DNA of 7,897 nucleotides from Coriobacteriaceae bacterium. GTDB lineage: Bacteria; Actinomycetota; Coriobacteriia; Anaerosomatales; SLCP01. Numbering within the stretch: position 1 is the first letter of the stretch; each line of letters opens with the position of its first letter. Made by a program: the position numbers and the translations under genes. Under the pieces are notes generated by a model. The model made no database searches. It saw only the letters and a list, made by a program, of their open reading frames with translations, and was not told where the DNA came from. Shown in pieces: positions 1 to 4,142 of the stretch. The stretch covers positions 1-7,897 of the forward strand of contig PWVH01000026.1 of the NCBI GenBank assembly GCA_003563465.1, read 5' to 3'.

Positions 1-1
1 C

Positions 2-556
2 GGCACCCTCGGTCCGCTCAAGACGAAGAACGCGTACCGCGATTTTGTTCTCACTCCAGATATGCGCGCGATGCTTGAGACTCATCTAGCCAAGTGTCCA
101 CCGAACGCGCTGAACCTCGTCTTCCCGACGCCTCAGGGAGCGCCTTTGCGCCGAGGCAACTTCTATCGGTATGTGGTCAGCAAGCTCAAAGAGGAGACCG
201 GCATCACTGACCTACGTATGCATGCGATTCGGAGGATGTATTCGACTGAGTTGGCGATGCTCGATGCGGATGCCGCATACGTCATCAAGAAGATGGGGCA
301 TGCCGACTATGCGACTTCGCACAGACACTACATCGAACTGCGGGACCCGGTTCAGGACGACTATCAGGAATCTGTGAATCAGCGCATCGCGGGAGACTGG
401 CTCCGTAGCAGTTCCGTAGCATCGACCGATTCCGACTTAGATGGAAAGAGACAGCGGCGGAGCGATTCCACCGCTGACCTCGGGTCTTCTATGGTGCCCC
501 CGGCAGGAATCGAACCTGCGACACCAGGTTTAGGAAACCTGTGCTCTATCCCCTGA
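2..556 (+). CDS. Tyrosine recombinase (phage-type integrase), C-terminal catalytic domain, 5' end outside window
   Basis: This is a site-specific recombinase that would insert and excise a mobile element by a covalent 3'-phosphotyrosine intermediate. The frame is open from base 2, so the N-terminal arm- and core-binding domains and the first catalytic arginine lie left of the window. Visible catalytic residues, in order, are a lysine in the beta-hairpin (KTKNAYRDF, bases 20-46), the HxxR box HAIRR (His at 221-223, Arg at 230-232), the GHA histidine (299-301) and the nucleophile in HRHYIEL (Tyr at 329-331). The spacing is normal for the family, so the visible core looks intact. About 74 residues follow the tyrosine, longer than usual. 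The last ~20 (VPPAGIEPATPGLG...) are simply the antisense of the tRNA-Arg gene, and the TGA stop at 554-556 lies inside that tRNA. Two hand-counted 60-base lines gave 55-57% GC against 67% in one kinase line, which is weak support for foreign origin. The family call is firm; element type and activity are unknown. Confidence 0.88.
   Translation, partial: GTLGPLKTKNAYRDFVLTPDMRAMLETHLAKCPPNALNLVFPTPQGAPLRRGNFYRYVVSKLKEETGITDLRMHAIRRMYSTELAMLDADAAYVIKKMGHADYATSHRHYIELRDPVQDDYQESVNQRIAGDWLRSSSVASTDSDLDGKRQRRSDSTADLGSSMVPPAGIEPATPGLGNLCSIP
441..476 (-). terminator. Probable intrinsic terminator downstream of tRNA-Arg
   Basis: A 10-bp inverted repeat (452-461 with 467-476, one G-T wobble) encloses a 5-base loop. 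On the minus strand it begins 15 bases after the tRNA CCA end and is followed by the pyrimidine-rich run TCTCTTTCC, which fits a rho-independent terminator for the tRNA transcript. It also lies inside the tail of the integrase reading frame. On the plus strand the following bases (GGGTCTTCT) are less U-rich, so it could act weakly in both directions. The hairpin is seen directly; its function is inferred. Confidence 0.6.
492..540 (-). other. Putative attachment site (att) in the tRNA-Arg 3' half
   Basis: Tyrosine integrases commonly recombine within the anticodon or T-loop region to the 3' end of tRNA genes, with the integrase gene next to the junction. Here an integrase frame runs straight into the tRNA 3' end. 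The crossover should therefore lie somewhere in this stretch, with the element on the low-coordinate side. The exact core is unknown because the second copy (the other att site) would lie left of base 1. The placement is inference from layout. Confidence 0.5.
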
Positions 557-567
557 GCTACGGAGGC
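492..567 (-). tRNA. trnR(ccu): tRNA-Arg, anticodon CCT
   Basis: The reverse complement folds into a complete 76-base cloverleaf with CCA encoded. The acceptor stem GCCTCCG pairs with CGGGGGC (one T-G pair), followed by discriminator A and CCA at 494-492. The D stem is GCTC/GAGC with loop AGGGGATA. The anticodon stem CAGGT/ACCTG holds the loop TTCCTAA, giving anticodon CCT, which decodes AGG (Arg). The variable loop is GTGTC, and the T stem GCAGG/CCTGC holds TTCGAAT. All stems are paired, so the gene looks functional despite the integrase that abuts its 3' half. An inserted element that carries its own copy of the tRNA 3' end would explain why the gene is whole. Confidence 0.97.
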
Positions 568-577
568 ACGCCAAAGG

Positions 578-586
578 ATTCTAGCA
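578..586 (-). promoter_or_regulatory. Extended -10 promoter for tRNA-Arg
   Basis: Upstream of the tRNA on the minus strand is TGCTAGAAT, an extended -10 element (TG, one base, then TAGAAT at 583-578). Transcription would begin near base 571, about four bases before the mature tRNA 5' end. No good -35 hexamer is visible at 16-18 bases, which the extended -10 can offset. The remaining 569-680 region leads to the DUF3048 gene, and I could not pick a convincing plus-strand promoter in it. Confidence 0.55.
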
Positions 587-680
587 CGGCGATTCTCCCT
601 CGGCATTCACACCGCGAGCCTTTGCTGCGAAGATACGTCTGAAGTGACCATCAACGTGGACCTGGACCGAGGAGACGCGA

Positions 681-1688
681 ATGAGGCCCGGAACGCTGGT
701 AGGAATACTCGCCGTCGTCGCGCTGCTGGCGGCCGCGGCATGGTTCTTCTTCGACTGGCAAGAGATGCCCGAGCCCGAGAGGGAGTATCATTGGCCGCTC
801 ACTGGCGAGGTCGCACCAGACGGTGACAGCATTCGCACCCGTGTCGTCTCGGTGAAGATCGAGAATTCCTCGGCTGCACGCCCGCAAGCGGGCCTTGCCG
901 ATGCAGACGTGGTCTACGAAAGCCTTTCTGAAGGCGGAATCCCGCGCCTCAACGCTCTGTACCATTCGACTTTGCCTGAGAGGGTCGGCCCGGTGCGAAG
1001 CGCCCGTCTGTCCGATACGTATCTCGTGCCGCAGTACGGGGCGCTTTTTGCCTACTCGGGAGCGAGCGAGGCCGTGCGCGAGCGAATCAGAGCTGCTGGA
1101 ATCGACGACATGGGCATGGAGCGCAACCCGGGTCTTTACGAGCGCGACCCCGGCCGTTCTCCGCCGCACGACGTGTTCACCAGCGCAAAGAATCTACGGG
1201 CCGCTGCAGCCGACGCAGGCTTCGCAACCGTGGTTGCACCGCGGGGTCTCGTGTTCGGCGCAGTTCCCGACACTCTGGCCGAAGCACCTCCTGCGATGCA
1301 GGCTTTCATCCCGTTCGCCGGTGGCAACGACGTCTTGTGGATTTGGGACGAAGCCGGTAGCCGCTGGTTGAGGGACGTGGCCGGTATGCCCCATGCCGAC
1401 GAGGAGACGAGCGAACCGTACTGGGCCGCCAACGTGATAATCATGTACGCGGAGACGCTCGAGACGGGCATGCGGGACGTCACCGGCTCGGCGGTGCTCG
1501 ACATCCGTCTCGACCGTTCGGGTGAAGCTGTAGTGCTTAGAGATGGGCGCCGTTTCGACGTCAGCTGGACGGCCTCTCCGAGCGCTCCTCCGCTATTCGA
1601 GAGCGCAGAGGGCGTCGCGTTTCCGCTCGCTGTGGGCAAGACCTGGGTTGAAGTCGTGCCGGTCGGCTACGAGGTGACGATAGAGTGA
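681..1688 (+). CDS. DUF3048 domain-containing (YerB-like) extracytoplasmic protein
   Basis: This 335-residue protein has a hydrophobic N-terminal segment (residues about 5-24), either a signal sequence or a membrane anchor. There is no lipobox cysteine, unlike Bacillus YerB, which is a predicted lipoprotein. The DUF3048 hallmarks follow: PLTG at 39-42, a VSVKIENSSAARPQ stretch at 56-69, ADVVYE at 75-80, GGIPRL at 85-90 and GPVRSARL at 103-110. The C-terminal part ends with GKTWVEVVPVGYEV (about 319-332), as in the family's second domain. Length is normal for the family. The ATG start is supported by GAGGAG at 669-674, six bases upstream. The biochemical role of DUF3048 proteins is not established, and I assign none beyond an extracytoplasmic location. 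The last codons and stop lie in a 40-bp tandem duplication. The next gene starts 76 bases downstream on the same strand. Confidence 0.85.
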   Translation: MRPGTLVGILAVVALLAAAAWFFFDWQEMPEPEREYHWPLTGEVAPDGDSIRTRVVSVKIENSSAARPQAGLADADVVYESLSEGGIPRLNALYHSTLPERVGPVRSARLSDTYLVPQYGALFAYSGASEAVRERIRAAGIDDMGMERNPGLYERDPGRSPPHDVFTSAKNLRAAAADAGFATVVAPRGLVFGAVPDTLAEAPPAMQAFIPFAGGNDVLWIWDEAGSRWLRDVAGMPHADEETSEPYWAANVIIMYAETLETGMRDVTGSAVLDIRLDRSGEAVVLRDGRRFDVSWTASPSAPPLFESAEGVAFPLAVGKTWVEVVPVGYEVTIE

Positions 1689-1740
1689 ACGAATCGTATC
1701 GACCGGCTACGGGGTGACGATAGAGTAAACAAATCGCAGA
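1661..1740 (+). repeat. Imperfect 40-bp tandem duplication over the DUF3048 gene stop
   Basis: Bases 1661-1700 and 1701-1740 are two head-to-tail copies. The central 33 bases (1664-1696 against 1704-1736) differ at only three positions; the edges have decayed further. The first copy encodes the C-terminal GYEVTIE and the TGA stop. The second is shifted one frame because 40 is not a multiple of three. In its own frame it spells GYGVTIE followed by TAA, so the coding end and stop are mirrored in the spacer. This looks like a replication-slippage duplication that has begun to diverge. Confidence 0.9.
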
Positions 1741-1752
1741 TCATCGGTGCGC

Positions 1753-1758
1753 TAGACT
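1753..1758 (+). promoter_or_regulatory. Candidate -10 element giving a leaderless DUF188 mRNA
   Basis: TAGACT fits the actinobacterial TANNNT -10 pattern and ends six bases before the ATG at 1765, so transcription could start at the A of the start codon. No Shine-Dalgarno sequence lies upstream of that ATG, consistent with leaderless translation. No clear -35 element is present. This is tentative. Confidence 0.35.
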
Positions 1759-1764
1759 CGACTT

Positions 1765-2220
1765 ATGATTCCGACCCTCTACATCGATGCCGATGCCTGC
1801 CCTGTGACGCGCGATGCGCTTGCGATCGCACGCCGCCACACGGTGCCCACAGTGCTGGTTGCCAACACCACGCAGAACCTCTCGCGCTACTCCGGCCGTG
1901 GCGGTGTCGAGTGCATCGAGGTGAGCGGAGGGCGCGACGCTGCGGACTTCGCGATAGTGGAGCGCCTGAAGGCCGGTGACGTCGTCGTCACCGGCGACAT
2001 CGGCCTTGCGGCGATGGTGCTCGGCCGAGGCGCTCGAGCGATCAGCCCGCGGGGCCGCCTGTTCTCCCCCGGGACCATCGACATGGAGCTCGAAGTGCGT
2101 CACGCGGAGCAGCGGCACCGCCGTTCGGGAGGGCGCACCAAGGGGCCGAGCGCGTTCGAGGACGAGGACCGAGAGCGCTTCCGCCAACAACTAGCTCGCT
2201 TGATCGCGGAGAGCGGCTGA
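1765..2220 (+). CDS. yaiI: YaiI/YqxD (UPF0178, DUF188) family protein
   Basis: This 151-residue protein is collinear with E. coli YaiI and Bacillus YqxD and of the same length. Family landmarks are IDADACP at 7-13 (Asp8, Asp10), VLVAN at 30-34, GRDAADFAIV at 56-65 (Asp58, Asp61), GDVVVTGDIGLA at 71-82 (Asp78), SPRG at 94-97 and RTKGPSAF at 124-131. The cluster of conserved aspartates resembles PIN/NYN-type metal-dependent nucleases, and a nuclease role has been proposed from fold. No reaction is established, so function is left open. It is probably cytoplasmic, with no signal or membrane segment. The start is fixed by the family N-terminus, since IDADACP always lies within the first residues. 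It ends three bases before the convergent stop of the kinase gene. Confidence 0.93.
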   Translation: MIPTLYIDADACPVTRDALAIARRHTVPTVLVANTTQNLSRYSGRGGVECIEVSGGRDAADFAIVERLKAGDVVVTGDIGLAAMVLGRGARAISPRGRLFSPGTIDMELEVRHAEQRHRRSGGRTKGPSAFEDEDRERFRQQLARLIAESG

Positions 2221-2237
2221 GCGCTAGTCCTCGATCA
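2201..2237. repeat. Inverted repeat spanning the convergent gene ends
   Basis: TGATCG at 2201-2206 pairs with CGATCA at 2232-2237. Inside it, AGCG at 2212-2215 pairs with CGCT at 2222-2225 around a six-base loop. The structure is centred on the 3-bp gap between the DUF188 stop and the kinase stop. There is no U-tract on either strand, so it is at best a weak bidirectional terminator. The arms are short and could be chance. Confidence 0.3.
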
Positions 2238-4080
2238 GGTCTTCGGGCGGAGGCGCCTTGCCGACCCAGATCGTCACGACCGTATCCCGCTTGACCTTCT
2301 GTCCCGGGAGCGGATCCTGCGTCAGCACGACGTCGTCGTCGGGGCTCACCTGATAGTTGACCTGTACTCGCAGGCCGGCGGCCTGTATGTCACGACGGGC
2401 CTGCGACTCGCTGAGCTCGATAACCGACGGGACGGTAACCTCGTCGCGCCCCTTGGACACGCGTATCGTCACGGTTGATCCTGCATCGAGCGAGACGCCA
2501 CCCTCCGGGCTCTGACTTATGACCCGGTCCTTGGCGACTGTGTCGCTGAACTCCTCGGTCGCGTTGACCCTGAAGCCTGCGTCCTGCAACTCGCTTGTCG
2601 CATCTGCACGCGACTTGCCAACCACGTCCGGAACGCGCACGAGTTGCGTCCCACGGCTTACCACGATCGTGATCACGGTTTCGGGGGGCGCCATCTCACC
2701 GGCTTCGGGTGCTTGGCGAAAGACCTGACCGTCAGGCACGTCGCTGTTGTATTCGCGTTGGATATCGATCTCGAAGCCTGCCTGACGCACCACCCGAAGT
2801 GCATCGGACTCGGTCATGCCGACCAGATCCGGAACTTCAGACACGTCGGGTCCGAGGCTGATCACGAGAGAGACCTCAGAGCCCTCAGGCGCTTCGTCTC
2901 CCTCCTCGGGGGACTGCTCGATCACCAGTCCGGCTTCGTACTCGTCGCTAGTGCGCTCCGTGATGGGGCCGACGGTCAGCTCCGCCGAGGCCAAGACCTC
3001 AGAGGCTTCTTCGAGCGTGAGGCCCACGACGTCGGGGACGACCACCGTGGGGACGGTATCGAACGCTCCCATCGCCCACGCGACGCCGAGCCCAGCCGCC
3101 AACACGAGAGCGATTCCGATGATCCAAGGCCACGGGTTTCGTCGTTGTGGGACCGGGCGAACTCGAGGTGCGCCAGCGTGAGAAGATGCTTCGCCGCCCA
3201 CTGCCGGCATGACGGACGTCTCGGCCATACCGCCCGCCACGACCGCTGCAGGGGCTGCGACCGCTCCCCCGCCTAAGAAGCGTTTCAGGTCGGTTCTCAT
3301 CTCCTCGGCAGACGAATAACGCGCCGAAGGATCCTTCTGGAGCGCTCGCATGATGACCGCTTCGAGGGCCTGAGGAACGTCGGGGTTGATGCGCCGGGGT
3401 GGCACGGGTTCTTCGTTGACCTGCTTGAGCGCGACAGCTACGGGGGTGTCTGCGTCGAACGGGAGCTGGCCGGTAACCATCTCGTAGAGAGTCACGCCCA
3501 GGGAGTATAAGTCGCTTGCCGGTCCCAAGGCACGGCCCTGCGCCTGTTCGGGACTGACGTAGTGCGCGGTTCCCAGGACCGAGCCGGTCTGCGTCATCGT
3601 GGTGTTGCCGGCGCGGGCGATACCGAAATCCATGACCTTCACGGTGCCGTCCGGCATCAGGACGATGTTGTGCGGCTTGATGTCGCGGTGGATGATGTCG
3701 TATCCGTGGGCGACTGCCAGAGCAGCGCAGACTTGAGCCGCGTACTCCGCAGCCTTTACAGGATCGAGTGGGCCTTGCTGCTCGATGATCTCCTTGAGGT
3801 CGGTCCCGCGCACGAGTTCCATGACGATGTAGTAGGTCTCGTCGTCACGGCCCCAGTCGTAGATGTTGACGATACCGGGATGCGAGAGGTTCGCTGCCGC
3901 TTGGGCCTCTTGGCGGAAGCGCGCGACGAAACCGGGGTCGGAAGCGTAACGCGGGTGGAGCACCTTGACTGCGACGGTTCTGCCGAGGACTTCGTCGACC
4001 GCTTTGTAGACTTCGGCCATGCCGCCCGAGCCGATCTTCTCGGTCACGCGGTATCTGCGTCCGAACATCAATTCTTCCAC
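2224..4080 (-). CDS. pknB: PASTA-domain serine/threonine protein kinase (PknB type)
   Basis: This is a 618-residue membrane receptor kinase. The cytoplasmic kinase domain (about 9-270) has a glycine loop GSGGMA (17-22), ATP lysine K39 in VAVKV, alpha-C glutamate E58, catalytic loop HRDIKPHN (131-138, Asp133), DFG (151-153) and SPE (176-178). The activation loop TMTQTGSVLGTAHY carries T163 and T165, matching the autophosphorylated TQT threonines of mycobacterial PknB. An Ala/Gly/Pro-rich juxtamembrane stretch (271-312) and one transmembrane helix (about 316-337) follow. Four extracellular PASTA domains come next (about 345-410, 414-477, 481-544, 548-608), the same number as mycobacterial PknB; such domains bind muropeptides or lipid II. 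All catalytic residues are present. The start is GTG at 4080 with GGAG six bases upstream. ATG at 4068, after GGAAG, is an alternative that shortens it by four residues. It is the last gene of the cell-wall operon and the cognate kinase of the upstream phosphatase. Confidence 0.96.
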   Translation of the reverse strand: MEELMFGRRYRVTEKIGSGGMAEVYKAVDEVLGRTVAVKVLHPRYASDPGFVARFRQEAQAAANLSHPGIVNIYDWGRDDETYYIVMELVRGTDLKEIIEQQGPLDPVKAAEYAAQVCAALAVAHGYDIIHRDIKPHNIVLMPDGTVKVMDFGIARAGNTTMTQTGSVLGTAHYVSPEQAQGRALGPASDLYSLGVTLYEMVTGQLPFDADTPVAVALKQVNEEPVPPRRINPDVPQALEAVIMRALQKDPSARYSSAEEMRTDLKRFLGGGAVAAPAAVVAGGMAETSVMPAVGGEASSHAGAPRVRPVPQRRNPWPWIIGIALVLAAGLGVAWAMGAFDTVPTVVVPDVVGLTLEEASEVLASAELTVGPITERTSDEYEAGLVIEQSPEEGDEAPEGSEVSLVISLGPDVSEVPDLVGMTESDALRVVRQAGFEIDIQREYNSDVPDGQVFRQAPEAGEMAPPETVITIVVSRGTQLVRVPDVVGKSRADATSELQDAGFRVNATEEFSDTVAKDRVISQSPEGGVSLDAGSTVTIRVSKGRDEVTVPSVIELSESQARRDIQAAGLRVQVNYQVSPDDDVVLTQDPLPGQKVKRDTVVTIWVGKAPPPEDLIED

Positions 4081-4131
4081 GTATGGCTCCGTAACTCTCG
4101 AAGCGCCCGGTCAGGGCGGTCCATCCGTCAC

Positions 4132-4137
4132 ATTCTA
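4132..4137 (-). promoter_or_regulatory. Possible internal promoter for pknB in the 62-bp gap
   Basis: The 4081-4142 gap contains TAGAAT on the minus strand, the same hexamer as in the tRNA promoter. It would give a transcript starting near 4125 with a roughly 45-base leader. There is no recognisable -35 element. A small 5-bp hairpin (4104-4108 with 4114-4118) lies between it and the start codon and has no U-tract. This could allow kinase expression apart from the operon, but the signal is weak. Confidence 0.25.
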
Positions 4138-4142
4138 CCGCA

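Noticed and set aside
379..606. 75-codon minus-strand frame across the tRNA
   Set aside because: Its AQGIEHRFPKPGVAGSIPAG-like content is the familiar spurious translation of a tRNA gene.
651..1639. Minus-strand frames of 172 and 167 codons opposite the DUF3048 gene
   Set aside because: Both are shadows. The plus-strand frame has family homology and a well-spaced Shine-Dalgarno.
2224..3060. Repeated PASTA units considered as a DNA repeat array
   Set aside because: The repetition is at the protein-domain level only; no near-identical DNA repeats or CRISPR-like spacing are present.
2644..3276. 210-codon open frame on the plus strand
   Set aside because: It is antisense to the PASTA and transmembrane part of the kinase, has low-complexity content and resembles no family.
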